The notes below the pieces were generated by a model, which saw only the letters and a program-made list of their open reading frames with translations, did not search any database and was not told the origin of the DNA. From positions 1-56,906 of the forward strand of contig USHX01000006.1 in NCBI GenBank assembly GCA_900554565.1: DNA of 56,906 bases. The letters run 5' to 3'. The translations under genes were made by a program, and so were the position numbers. This document shows positions 7,185 to 16,225 of this stretch, piece by piece; the stretch's first letter is position 1, and every line of letters begins with the position of its first letter. This DNA comes from an uncultured Clostridium sp. GTDB taxonomy: Bacteria; Bacillota; Clostridia; TANB77; CAG-508.

Positions 7185-8879
7185 TTATTCTATTTTTCCT
7201 AGTTCTTTTTTCAAATACTCTTTGCTAATTTTTATTGTAGTTGGTCTACCATGTGGACATGTATATGGATTATTTAATGATAACAAACTTTGTATCAATT
7301 TATGAACTTCTTGTTCATTTAAATCCATATTTGCTTTAACCGCTGCTTTACAAGCAACTGTAGCAATAAAACGTTCTTCTATATCTTTAATAGATGTTCT
7401 GTTACTTGAAATCATTTCATCTAAGATGTCTAAAAATAAACTCTTGGTTTTAGATTTATATTCTAAATCTGGAATCCCATTTATTTTTATAGTATTCTCA
7501 CCAAATTGTTCTATATCAAAACCTATTTTTTCTAGCATTTCCTTGTTTTCCATTACAAACTCTATTTCTTTATGTGTTAATGTGTGTACTTCTGGAAGTA
7601 AAGTCATTTGGCTATTTTGTTTCATATTCTTTTTATAGTTTTCTTTTATTTGTTCATACAAAACTCTTTCATGGGCAGCATGCTGGTCTATTAAAAATAT
7701 TTCATTATCAATTTCAATTATTATAAATGTTCTAAATAAAATTCCTATATATTTATAGTCTATTTTTCTGTTTTCTTCTCTTTTTCTTAGTTCTAGATTT
7801 TTGTCTTCTTTTTCCAATTTATTTGTCAAAAATTCATATTCATTTTCTATATATTTGTCCTGATTTTCTAACTGATTATTACCTAAAAATTCTGTATTTA
7901 ACATTGAGTTCTTCACTGCATGAAATAAAATTCTGTATATTTTCCCTTCATCTTTAAATCTTACATCTTTTTTTGTTGGGTGTACATTTACATCATAATA
8001 ATCTGCTGGCATGCTTAAATTTAATATTGCAAATCCATGTTTATTTATTCCTGTCGCACCTTTAAATGCTTGTTCCAAACTATTGGTTATCATTGAATTT
8101 GTTATATTTCTTTTATTCAAAAATATTATTTGGTCTTTTTTTGTATCTCTTGCAATTAGAGTATTTCCTACCACTCCAGTTACTTTTATGTTTTCTTCAG
8201 TATAGTCTACTTTTACTATATTTTCTTTTATTTGCTTGCCATATAAAATATAAATTATATCTTCTATTTTTCCATTTCCACTAGTATAAAACACTTCTTT
8301 ATTGTTGTTTATTAATCTAAAAGATATTTGTGGTTCTGCTAATGCTGTTTTTTGTATCCAGTCTTTTATCACTTTAAATTCTGCTGCATCATTTTTCAAG
8401 AATTTGTACCTTACAGGTGTATTAAAAAATAAATTTTCTACTGTTATAGATGTTCCAGTATTCATTCCACATTCTTCTGCTTTTAATATTTCTCCCGCTT
8501 CTGAAATTATTTTTGTTCCTATTAATTCTTCTTTTTCTTTTGATGCCATTGTAAGTTTAGATATTGCACATATACTAGCAAGGGCTTCACCTCTAAAGCC
8601 CATTGTATATGTATGTTCCAAGTCTTCTACCTTGCGTATTTTACTTGTTGCATGTCTTTCTAAAGATAATGGCATATCTTCTCTTTTCATGCCTTTCCCA
8701 TTGTCAGTTATATTTATATATGTTTTTCCACCATTCTTTATTTCAATTACTATTTTTGTACCACCAGCATCTATGCTATTTTCTACTAATTCTTTTACAA
8801 CATTTGCTGGTCTTTCTATTACTTCTCCTGCAGCTATTTTATTTATTGCTAAATCATCTAATAAAACTATATTTCCCAT
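7185..8879 (-). CDS. mutL: DNA mismatch repair protein MutL
   Basis: 564 residues. N-terminal GHKL ATPase: ENSIDAGG (33-40), DNGKGM (about 59-64) and GFRGEAL (about 94-100). The C-terminal dimerisation/endonuclease domain keeps DQHAAHERVLYE, the metal-binding endonuclease motif, plus ACKAA and CPHGRP. So this is the nicking type of MutL found in bacteria without MutH/Dam. The linker is short compared with many relatives. Its start overlaps the stop of the upstream ABC permease (AATAATGG), so the two are translationally coupled. mutS is not in the window. Confidence 0.97.
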   Translation of the reverse strand: MGNIVLLDDLAINKIAAGEVIERPANVVKELVENSIDAGGTKIVIEIKNGGKTYINITDNGKGMKREDMPLSLERHATSKIRKVEDLEHTYTMGFRGEALASICAISKLTMASKEKEELIGTKIISEAGEILKAEECGMNTGTSITVENLFFNTPVRYKFLKNDAAEFKVIKDWIQKTALAEPQISFRLINNNKEVFYTSGNGKIEDIIYILYGKQIKENIVKVDYTEENIKVTGVVGNTLIARDTKKDQIIFLNKRNITNSMITNSLEQAFKGATGINKHGFAILNLSMPADYYDVNVHPTKKDVRFKDEGKIYRILFHAVKNSMLNTEFLGNNQLENQDKYIENEYEFLTNKLEKEDKNLELRKREENRKIDYKYIGILFRTFIIIEIDNEIFLIDQHAAHERVLYEQIKENYKKNMKQNSQMTLLPEVHTLTHKEIEFVMENKEMLEKIGFDIEQFGENTIKINGIPDLEYKSKTKSLFLDILDEMISSNRTSIKDIEERFIATVACKAAVKANMDLNEQEVHKLIQSLLSLNNPYTCPHGRPTTIKISKEYLKKELGKIE

Positions 8880-11188
8880 TATTCATTTCCTTTTAAACTT
8901 GATACCATATCTATTTTTTTTATTTTTCTTGCTAGTACTTTGTTTACAAATATTGCGACAACAAAACTTCCAACCGCTGCATATAAATATGATATTATTC
9001 TTATATATGCATTAAAGTCATAACTATCTCCTAGTGCTGATTTAAATATGTAATCTACCATAATATATCCTAGTGGTAGTCCAAGCACTATTCCAATTAA
9101 TGCTAGCCATATATTTTGTTTTACAAATATATTCTTTATTTGTTTATTTTTAAATCCTAATACTTTTAGTGTTGCAAATTGATATTGTTTTTCTGATAAT
9201 GATAAAATTCCTAAGTTATATATTATAACAAATCCTAATACAGCTGAAACTATTATTAAAATTACAAGCATTAGTTTCATTGTTTGTAACATGTTTTCCA
9301 TTCCTTGTTTTAATGTTTCAACAGTTTGAATTACTTCAACTCCATCTAATGATTTTATATTTTCTAAGTTTTCGTTTGTATATAATGAATCTGCTCTATA
9401 TTTTAAGTTTAAACTTTCATAATATTTTCTTGTCATGTTCATAATTTGACTTTGTGGATTTCTGTTTATTCCCACTATTTTGCTTTTGTACCATTTCTCA
9501 TTGCCAAATATATGCCATTCTACTTCATCACCTATTTTTAGGTTATATTTTTCTGCTAATTTTTCTGTTACATATATTCCATCATCATTTAAGTCCATAT
9601 ATTCTCTTTCATGGTTTGTATATTTCAAATTATCTTTGGCGTCATTTACCACTATAGAATTTGCTTGTTTTGAATCTCCATTTTTAAATTCTATGCCTAA
9701 TGTCATACTTGTTGCATTTCCATATTTTTCTTTTAAATTGTCTAATTCATTTTCTGTGTAATCACTTTTTAGCGTTAACTTATAATCAAATTTGCTAATT
9801 TTTTCAAATTCCCAATCTAGATATGAATTCATTGTGTCTAATAATCCAAAGGCACATACTAAAAGCATTGTACAGCCTGTTATTCCTACAACCGCCATTA
9901 TGCTTCTTCCTTTATTTCTCATTATATCTCTTATATTCCATCTAGTAGAAATTGAGGCTTTTTTAAATATTTTTCTTGTGCTTAAATCAAATTTACTATT
10001 TTTCACTTTTGGCTCTTCTACTCTTAATGCTTCTACTGCTGATTCTTTAAGTATTTTTCTGCATGATAAATATGTAACTATTGTTATTAATATTACAACT
10101 AAAACTGCTAATATATATACTGTTGGTATTAATACTGTTTTGTATGTAGGTATTTCAAAATATGTCATCTCATTATACAAGAAAAATTCTCCTATTGAAT
10201 ATCTACCAACTATTATGCCTAATATACTTGCAAATAAACTTGTGTAAAATCCATATGATATATAATGTTTAGTTATTTTTCTATTTTTAAATCCTAATGC
10301 TTTTAAAGTCCCAATTGTAGTTCTTTGTTTTTTTACAAATCTATTCATTGTTGTTGTTACAGATAATATTGCAATAAATAAGAATAAAAATGTAAATACT
10401 CCTGAATATGTTGAACCTTCTTCTATTTCTGAATTGTATCCTCTATAAGATACACTCTCATTTCTTGTTGTTACTGCTACAGCAGATTTTATATCATTTT
10501 CTATTTTGCTTTTTGTTTCTTCTATTTTGTTCTCATCTTTAACATCTACAATTACTTTATTATATATGTTGTCAATTTGAATTGAAAATTCATCTATAGA
10601 CATGTACATAAATCCATAATCTGTATGTGTTGGAAATATTGCAGTACTATCTTTTACAAAATATACATGGTCTGGAACTGTTATTAATCCTAAGACATTT
10701 TTTGTGTATTTTTCATTATTATAACTAAATGTTATGTTATCTCCTACTTTTAGATTTAAACTATTTGCTAAATAGCTATCAAACCATACACCATCTTTTT
10801 CTTTTCCAAATCCTTCTCCTTCTATGACATACATTTTAGATATTTCATTACTTTCAATAAAGTTTGTTTCTAATGTTATATCTTTTTTCTCTTCTTCATT
10901 TATTTTGTCTAAGTCTGCTGTTATTGTTAATTCTCTTTCTGCATTTTCCACATTATCTATATTTTTTATATCTTCTAAGTCTTGGCTAGAAAATCCCGCA
11001 CCTTCTATCCAAATGTCTTGCAAATTATTTTCTTTATAATATTTTTCTGCACTTTTGTCCATTCCATCCATATATGCATGTATTCCAGTGAAAACAAAAA
11101 CACCTAAAAAGACCATTATAAATATATTTAAAAATTGCATTTTATTTAATTTTATATCTCTAAATATTTTTTTGTTTAATCTTTTCAA
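8879..11188 (-). CDS. ABC transporter permease, two FtsX domains
   Basis: 769 residues. One N-terminal membrane span (about 17-40) precedes an extracytoplasmic MacB-type region. Then comes a first FtsX block of three spans (about 260-390), a second large extracytoplasmic domain after another span (about 430-455), and a final FtsX block (about 640-760). KTLKALGFKNRKI-like and TLKVLGFKNKQI-like coupling helices occur in both FtsX halves. With the ATPase just upstream it makes an FtsX/LolCDE/BceAB-like exporter or mechanotransmission complex. Substrate unknown. SD AAGGAAGTGAAATTAAATTG precedes the ATG. Confidence 0.92.
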   Translation of the reverse strand: MKRLNKKIFRDIKLNKMQFLNIFIMVFLGVFVFTGIHAYMDGMDKSAEKYYKENNLQDIWIEGAGFSSQDLEDIKNIDNVENAERELTITADLDKINEEEKKDITLETNFIESNEISKMYVIEGEGFGKEKDGVWFDSYLANSLNLKVGDNITFSYNNEKYTKNVLGLITVPDHVYFVKDSTAIFPTHTDYGFMYMSIDEFSIQIDNIYNKVIVDVKDENKIEETKSKIENDIKSAVAVTTRNESVSYRGYNSEIEEGSTYSGVFTFLFLFIAILSVTTTMNRFVKKQRTTIGTLKALGFKNRKITKHYISYGFYTSLFASILGIIVGRYSIGEFFLYNEMTYFEIPTYKTVLIPTVYILAVLVVILITIVTYLSCRKILKESAVEALRVEEPKVKNSKFDLSTRKIFKKASISTRWNIRDIMRNKGRSIMAVVGITGCTMLLVCAFGLLDTMNSYLDWEFEKISKFDYKLTLKSDYTENELDNLKEKYGNATSMTLGIEFKNGDSKQANSIVVNDAKDNLKYTNHEREYMDLNDDGIYVTEKLAEKYNLKIGDEVEWHIFGNEKWYKSKIVGINRNPQSQIMNMTRKYYESLNLKYRADSLYTNENLENIKSLDGVEVIQTVETLKQGMENMLQTMKLMLVILIIVSAVLGFVIIYNLGILSLSEKQYQFATLKVLGFKNKQIKNIFVKQNIWLALIGIVLGLPLGYIMVDYIFKSALGDSYDFNAYIRIISYLYAAVGSFVVAIFVNKVLARKIKKIDMVSSLKGNE

Positions 11189-11224
11189 TTTAATTTCACT
11201 TCCTTCCCAAGGTATAAAACCTTT

Positions 11225-11941
11225 TTACCAATTAACTTCATCAATATTTTTTGGTTCTGTATTTTCTGATACATTTTCAATTTTTCCGTTTTTTACTCTT
11301 ATTACTACATCTGCAATTTCTGCAATTAAACTATTATGTGTTACTATTATTACTGTATTTTCTCCGTTATTTCCATCACATTGTTGTTTTAATAATTTTA
11401 AAACTTCAACTCCTGTTTTTGAGTCTAATGCACCTGTTGGCTCATCACATAATAATAATTTTGGATTTTTAGCTATTGCTCTTGCAATTGACACTCTTTG
11501 TTGTTCTCCACCTGATAATTGATTTGGGAATTTGTTTGCATGTTCTTCTAGTCCTACTGCTTTTATTGCTTCTAAACTGTCTTTTCCATTTTTCACAACA
11601 TCTTTTATTAATTCAACATTTTCTAATACTGTTAATGTTGGAAGTATATTGTAAAATTGGAATATAAATCCTATATTTTCTGCTCTATATTGGCTAAGCT
11701 GTGTTTCATTGTATTTAGATATATCTTCTCCATCTATTTTTATTGTTCCTTCTGATGGTAAATCCATTCCGCCAATTAAGTTTAATAATGTTGATTTTCC
11801 TGCGCCTGATGGCCCAAGTATTACAACAAATTTTCCTTTTTCGATGCCTAAGTCTATGTTGTCTATTGCCTTAAATTCTTTTTCTCCTGTTTTGTATATT
11901 TTGCTTACGTTTTTTAGGTCTACTATTCTACTCATAACCAT
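11225..11941 (-). CDS. ABC transporter ATP-binding protein (LolD/MacB type)
   Basis: 238 residues with Walker A GPSGAGKST (about 43-51), Q-loop in IFQFYNILPTL, signature LSGGEQQRV, Walker B LLLCDEPTGALD and H-loop VTHN. This is the LolD/MacB-like family that pairs with FtsX-type permeases; the permease is the next gene, 36 bases downstream. The start could also be two codons in (MSRIVDLKNV). The pair and mutL appear to be one transcription unit. Confidence 0.94.
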   Translation of the reverse strand: MVMSRIVDLKNVSKIYKTGEKEFKAIDNIDLGIEKGKFVVILGPSGAGKSTLLNLIGGMDLPSEGTIKIDGEDISKYNETQLSQYRAENIGFIFQFYNILPTLTVLENVELIKDVVKNGKDSLEAIKAVGLEEHANKFPNQLSGGEQQRVSIARAIAKNPKLLLCDEPTGALDSKTGVEVLKLLKQQCDGNNGENTVIIVTHNSLIAEIADVVIRVKNGKIENVSENTEPKNIDEVNW

Positions 11942-12023
11942 TCTCCCTTCTTATTTCTATTTTTTCTATCTGTATTATAATAGTGGGGCTTTTAAAAGTC
12001 AATAAAAATCCCCATAAAAATAA

Positions 12024-12056
12024 GCAGTGAAGGGACTTTGCAAATCCTTTCTCTGC
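12024..12056 (-). terminator. Hairpin terminator after the PAP2 gene
   Basis: Arms 12024-12035 and 12045-12056 pair over 12 positions, with one mismatch and one G-U wobble, around a 9-base loop. On the minus strand they are followed by TTATTTTTATGG. It lies between the stop of the PAP2 phosphatase and the ABC ATPase start. Confidence 0.6.
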
Positions 12057-12062
12057 CTGTTT

Positions 12063-12737
12063 CTATTTATTTAATTTTTCTATCCAACTATCAACTTCTT
12101 CATTGTCTAATAAAAATTTGTTTATTGCACTTATATATATAACTAGATAAGAAATTGATATTAAAAATCCTCCTAAAACATCACTTGTATAATGTACTCC
12201 TAAGTAAATTCTACTTACTCCTATTGAGCATATTAATATGCTTAAAAGTGTTATTAAAATCCATTTGATATTTTTGTTTTCTACATATTTATAAATTAAA
12301 TAGACCAAATATCCATAAAATGCCATACTTACCATTGAATGTCCTGATGGAAAACTATAACCTGTTTCTTGAATTATTCTGTATTCTGTTGGGCGTGGTC
12401 TTTGAAGTATGTTTTTCAACAGTTGATTTAGGATTGTTACCAAAACTAGATTTGCTGTTATAGCAACTCCTATTTTCTTGTTTCTAATTAGTATAAATAG
12501 TATTCCTGTTGTTACTATTAAAAATATTGCTCCACCAAAATTTGTAATAAATTTTGCTATTGGTGTTGCAAAATCTGATATTAGAAATGTTGATATCATT
12601 TGATATCCTATTATGTCACCTTTCATTATTTCTTTATTAAATACATCTTCAGCTAATGCTAAAAATCCTATTAAACAAATAAATAATATTATCCATTTTA
12701 AGTTTTTTATTATAAATTCTTTTATATTTTCTTTCAT
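12063..12737 (-). CDS. PAP2-family membrane phosphatase
   Basis: 224 residues, about six membrane spans. The three PAP2 motifs are KNILQRPRPTE (K-x6-RP), SGHSM (PSGH) and SRIYLGVHYTSDVLGG (SR-x5-H-x3-D). Members dephosphorylate undecaprenyl pyrophosphate, phosphatidylglycerol phosphate or phosphatidate. In this genome context (dgkA-like kinase nearby) a role in undecaprenyl-phosphate recycling or lipid metabolism is reasonable but not proven. Confidence 0.9.
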   Translation of the reverse strand: MKENIKEFIIKNLKWIILFICLIGFLALAEDVFNKEIMKGDIIGYQMISTFLISDFATPIAKFITNFGGAIFLIVTTGILFILIRNKKIGVAITANLVLVTILNQLLKNILQRPRPTEYRIIQETGYSFPSGHSMVSMAFYGYLVYLIYKYVENKNIKWILITLLSILICSIGVSRIYLGVHYTSDVLGGFLISISYLVIYISAINKFLLDNEEVDSWIEKLNK

Positions 12738-12776
12738 TATTATTACATTTCCCTTCTAAATAGCATAAATATATAA

Positions 12777-13442
12777 CTATCTTAACAATTTGGTTTGTTT
12801 TCTATGTATTTTCATCATTTTGTCACTTATATCATTTATTATTCTTGCATAAATAGATAATTTTATTGAATCTGAATTTGATAGTTTGCTTTTAGTTTTG
12901 TATTTTATTTTGTGTTCAATTGTTGACCAAAAATCCATTAGAGCTGTTCTTATTTGTATTTCAACTTTTATGTATATTGTTTCTTGTTTTATTGTTACTG
13001 GAACTTCAAGTATCATATGGTAAGCCGAATAGCCACTTTTTTTGGTCTTTTTTAAATAATCTTTTTCTTTTATTACATTTATGTTTTTTTGTTTTCTAAT
13101 TATATTTCTTATTTTGTATACTTCATCTTTATAGTTGCAAACTATTCTTACTCCTGCAATGTCATTGATGTGTTCTATCATATTGTCATAGCTAATATCT
13201 AAATTTTTCTTTTTCATTTTTGTTGCTATGCTATCTGGCGATTTTATTCTTCCTGTTATGTTTGTTATAACATCATAATTATAAGTTGTACTTAGCATTT
13301 CTTTTAGTTCTAGACATTCTTTTATTGTGTTGTTTAGTGCCTTTTGATATATTGACATTATTATTTCAAATTCATTGTAATCTTTTTTAGTTAATTCATT
13401 TATTTTTATTAAACTATCGTTTCCTTTTATTGAGTTTTCCAT
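12777..13442 (-). CDS. Small alarmone synthetase, (p)ppGpp synthase (RelP/RelQ-like)
   Basis: 221 residues with a stand-alone RelA/SpoT synthetase domain: GRIKSPDSIATKMKKK is the ATP/GTP-binding RxKxxxSxxxK motif, DIAGVRIVCNY the acidic catalytic strand, and SGYSAYHMIL plus VEIQIRTALMDFWSTIEHK the G-loop and C-terminal signature. No hydrolase, TGS or ACT domain, so it is a small alarmone synthetase of the YjbM/YwaC class. Expected to make (p)ppGpp constitutively or on cell-wall stress. SD GGAGGGATTAT lies before the ATG. Confidence 0.93.
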   Translation of the reverse strand: MENSIKGNDSLIKINELTKKDYNEFEIIMSIYQKALNNTIKECLELKEMLSTTYNYDVITNITGRIKSPDSIATKMKKKNLDISYDNMIEHINDIAGVRIVCNYKDEVYKIRNIIRKQKNINVIKEKDYLKKTKKSGYSAYHMILEVPVTIKQETIYIKVEIQIRTALMDFWSTIEHKIKYKTKSKLSNSDSIKLSIYARIINDISDKMMKIHRKQTKLLR

Positions 13443-13508
13443 ATAATCCCTCCTTATATTGTTTGGATTATACAGCTGTTTTGTTAATCATATATTAACA
13501 AATTGTAA

Positions 13509-13802
13509 CTATTTTGTGTTTTCGTTATTTTCTTCTTTTATTTTTTCTATCATTTTATCCATTTTTTCTTTAAATTCTTCAGGTGTTATAATTGGATAGC
13601 AATCTACTCTCATATCTTTTCGCCATTGTACATTTTTTCCTGTTTTCTTTTTTATCTCTTCTTCTATTTCTTCCTGTCCCATATCTGCAATTTTTTCTGG
13701 TTCTATACCTAAAATTTCTCCTATAATATTCCAAAATTTTCCTTTAGTTTTTATTCCTTCATCTTGCACTGTCATTATTTTTGATTTTTTTGAATTTTTC
13801 AT
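13509..13802 (-). CDS. Small charged protein of unknown function
   Basis: 97 residues: lysine/glutamate-rich ends around KFWNIIGEILGIEPEKIADM and RKDMRVDCYPIITPEEFKEKM. No membrane segment or known motif; helical and probably cytoplasmic. It starts 1 base downstream of the tag stop codon and so is probably co-translated with tag. I do not recognise a family. Confidence 0.6.
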   Translation of the reverse strand: MKNSKKSKIMTVQDEGIKTKGKFWNIIGEILGIEPEKIADMGQEEIEEEIKKKTGKNVQWRKDMRVDCYPIITPEEFKEKMDKMIEKIKEENNENTK

Positions 13803-13803
13803 T

Positions 13804-14364
13804 TTATTTTCCTTCTTTCTTAATATTCATAAAGCAATCTTTATCATGTGAATAAATGACTCCAATTGCTTGCAAATATGAATATATTATTGTTGAACCC
13901 ACAAATTTCATATTTCTTTTTTTCAAGTCTTTTGAGATATCATCAGATAGTCTTGATGTTGTTTTATCTATTTCATAGTATGTCTTTCCCTTTGTAAAGC
14001 TTGTAATATAATTATAAAAAGTTCCAAATTCTTTTTGTATATTTTTGAAAATTTTCGCATTATTAATACTTGCGTTTATTTTCAATTTATTTCTTATTAT
14101 TTTTTCATTTGATATCAACTCTTGTATTTTTTTGTTATCATATTTACATATTTTGTTTATATCAAAATTGTCATATGCTTTTCTAAAGTCTTCTCTTTTA
14201 TTTAGTACACATTCCCAAGAAAGTCCTGCCTGAAATGACTCCAATATGAGCATTTCAAGCAGATAATTCTCATCAAAATTTGGTCTGCACCATTCTTCAT
14301 CATGGTATTTAACATATATTGGATTTTTCATGTTACACCATTTGCATCTTTTTTTATTCTCCAC
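13804..14364 (-). CDS. tag: DNA-3-methyladenine glycosylase I
   Basis: 186 residues. CKWC near the N-terminus, YHDEEW, the catalytic-pocket ESFQAGLSWECVLNKREDFR and the C-terminal SHDKDCF. The Cys/His residues at the two ends correspond to the zinc site of Tag, and GLSW with the following KRE is diagnostic. Excises 3-methyladenine from alkylated DNA in base-excision repair. It sits upstream of a small unknown gene and downstream of the lipid kinase gene, all codirectional. Confidence 0.95.
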   Translation of the reverse strand: MENKKRCKWCNMKNPIYVKYHDEEWCRPNFDENYLLEMLILESFQAGLSWECVLNKREDFRKAYDNFDINKICKYDNKKIQELISNEKIIRNKLKINASINNAKIFKNIQKEFGTFYNYITSFTKGKTYYEIDKTTSRLSDDISKDLKKRNMKFVGSTIIYSYLQAIGVIYSHDKDCFMNIKKEGK

Positions 14365-14380
14365 ATTCTACTCCTAATTT

Positions 14381-14734
14381 CTAATATAATTTTGGTATAA
14401 ATATCATTAATCCAATTATTGCTGATGCTATTGCTAAAACAAGTACGGCACTTGCAGAAACATCTTTAGCTTTTTTAGCACGTGAATCTTTTTCTGGCAT
14501 TGCAATATCCACAGCTGTTTCTATTGCCGTATTAAATAATTCTGCTGAAATAACTAATCCAAATAAAATTATGCAAATTATCCATTCTATTTTAGATATT
14601 TTTAATATTATACCTGAAATTATTACTAAAATCATTACGCATATATGAATTTTTATATTTCTTTCTGTCTTTATTGCTTTTCCTAAACCTTCAAAAGCAT
14701 ATTTAAAACTATATAAAATATTTTTACTTTTCAT
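14381..14734 (-). CDS. dgkA: Undecaprenol/diacylglycerol kinase, DgkA family
   Basis: About 117 residues. KNILYSFKYAFEGLGKAIKTERN is the N-terminal amphipathic/cytoplasmic helix, followed by three membrane spans. The catalytic ELFNTAIETAVD lies between spans 2 and 3. Gram-positive DgkA homologues phosphorylate undecaprenol (or diacylglycerol) using ATP. I chose the ATG at 14734, preceded by an A/G-rich AAAGAGA. An ATG six codons earlier has no ribosome binding site. Known neighbours in other Bacillota are ybeY and era, but these are absent here. Confidence 0.92.
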   Translation of the reverse strand: MKSKNILYSFKYAFEGLGKAIKTERNIKIHICVMILVIISGIILKISKIEWIICIILFGLVISAELFNTAIETAVDIAMPEKDSRAKKAKDVSASAVLVLAIASAIIGLMIFIPKLY

Positions 14735-14802
14735 TTTATTTTCTCTTTCCATTTTTTGTCTATATTATAAACTATTATATTACTAATATCTACTATTTTA
14801 TA

Positions 14803-15948
14803 TTAAAATTTCACGATTTTTTCCCATGGTAGATTTTCTTTTCCAAAATGTCCATAATTTGTAGTTTGTCTATATATTGGCTTTTGTAATTGTAGGTAAT
14901 TTATTATTCCTCTTGGTGTTAAATCAAATTTGTTGTAAATTTTTTCTACAATTTCATTCTCAGGTATTGTCGCTGTTCCAAATGTTTCTACATAAATTGA
15001 TATTGGTTTTGCAACACCTATTGCATATGACAACTGTATTTCACATTTTTCCGCATAATTATTTGCAACAATATTTTTAGCCAAATGTCTTGCCATATAA
15101 CATGCAGATCTATCTACTTTGGTTGCATCTTTTCCAGAAAAAGCTCCTCCACCATGTCTTGCATAACCACCATATGTATCTACAATTATTTTTCTTCCTG
15201 TTAGTCCACTATCTCCTAAAGGTCCTCCTATTACAAATCTTCCAGTTGGATTAATATAGTATTTTGTTTTTTCATCTAATAATTCTTTTGGAACAACTGT
15301 ATCTATTACTTTATTTTTTATATCTTTTTTTAGAGTTTCTAAATCCACACTTGCTTCATGTTGTGTAGATACTACTATTGTGTCAATTCTTACAGGTTTT
15401 CCATCTTCATATTCTACTGTTACTTGTGTTTTTCCATCTGGTCTTAAATATTCAATTTCACCATTTTTTCTAACTTCAGTTAATTTTTTAGCTAATTTAT
15501 GTGCTAAATATATTGGCATTGGCATTAAGTTTTCTGTTTCACGACATGCATAACCAAACATTATTCCTTGGTCTCCTGCACCTTCTGACTCTAAGTTTTC
15601 TCCTTCTTTTTGTTCTAAAGACTTGTCCACTCCTAATGCTATGTCTGGAGATTGCTTTGATATATTTAAGTGAATTTTACATGTTCTATAGTCTATATCT
15701 GTATCACTATTGTCATATCCTACTTCTTTTATAGCTTGTCTTACTATTTTTTCTATGTCTATTCCTTCTGCTTTTGATGTAATTTCTCCTGTTACTATTA
15801 TTTCTCCTTTTCCTGCTACTGTTTCACAGGCCACTCTTGAATTTTGGTCCTTTTCTAGGTAACTATCCAATACACTGTCTGATATGTAATCACACAATTT
15901 ATCTGGATGCCCTTCTGTTACACTTTCTGATGTGAATAATTTTCTCAT
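14803..15948 (-). CDS. metK: S-adenosylmethionine synthetase
   Basis: 381 residues, full length. LFTSESVTEGHPDKLCDYISD (N-terminal ATP/Mg site), EGAGDQGIMFGYA (signature 1) and GGGAFSGKDATKVDRS (signature 2) are all present. Makes SAM from methionine and ATP. Expression is predicted to be switched off by its own product, since a SAM-I riboswitch with a terminator lies in the leader. SD AAGAAGGAACC precedes the ATG at 15948. Confidence 0.98.
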   Translation of the reverse strand: MRKLFTSESVTEGHPDKLCDYISDSVLDSYLEKDQNSRVACETVAGKGEIIVTGEITSKAEGIDIEKIVRQAIKEVGYDNSDTDIDYRTCKIHLNISKQSPDIALGVDKSLEQKEGENLESEGAGDQGIMFGYACRETENLMPMPIYLAHKLAKKLTEVRKNGEIEYLRPDGKTQVTVEYEDGKPVRIDTIVVSTQHEASVDLETLKKDIKNKVIDTVVPKELLDEKTKYYINPTGRFVIGGPLGDSGLTGRKIIVDTYGGYARHGGGAFSGKDATKVDRSACYMARHLAKNIVANNYAEKCEIQLSYAIGVAKPISIYVETFGTATIPENEIVEKIYNKFDLTPRGIINYLQLQKPIYRQTTNYGHFGKENLPWEKIVKF

Positions 15949-15993
15949 TTTTGGTTCCTTCTTTCTTTTTTTATTTTATGTTTCAAGCTATAT

Positions 15994-16028
15994 AAAAAGA
16001 CTTTGCTAAATACACTAGCAAAGCCTTT
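15994..16028 (-). terminator. Riboswitch-controlled terminator in the metK leader
   Basis: On the minus strand GGCTTTGCTA and TAGCAAAGTC form a stem around GTGTATT and are followed by TTTTTATA. It sits between the SAM-I aptamer and metK, the expected position of the expression-platform terminator: formed when SAM is bound, it stops transcription before metK. Confidence 0.85.
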
Positions 16029-16042
16029 TATTTTTCCGATTT

Positions 16043-16147
16043 TTTATCATCAGCCAAAGCTCTTTGCTTTGTCGGTATTAGCACCTTGCTATTTTAACAG
16101 GTTGCTGTGGAGTCATTGAGCCGATTCTCTCGTCCACTCTTGATAAC
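16043..16147 (-). promoter_or_regulatory. SAM-I (S-box) riboswitch aptamer
   Basis: On the minus strand the leader reads TTATCAAGAGTGG, then the conserved core CAGCAACC and AAGGTGCTAATACC, and closes with GATGATAA, which pairs with the opening TTATC as helix P1. These are the S-box elements in order. It lies about 95 bases upstream of metK in the same direction, followed by a terminator hairpin. Expected logic: high SAM stabilises the aptamer and allows termination. Confidence 0.93.
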
Positions 16148-16225
16148 ATATTGTGTTTATATTATATTTTTTTAGTTTGAATTTGTCAATAGTTTTAGTG
16201 TTATTTTCAGACGTGCCATTAAATC

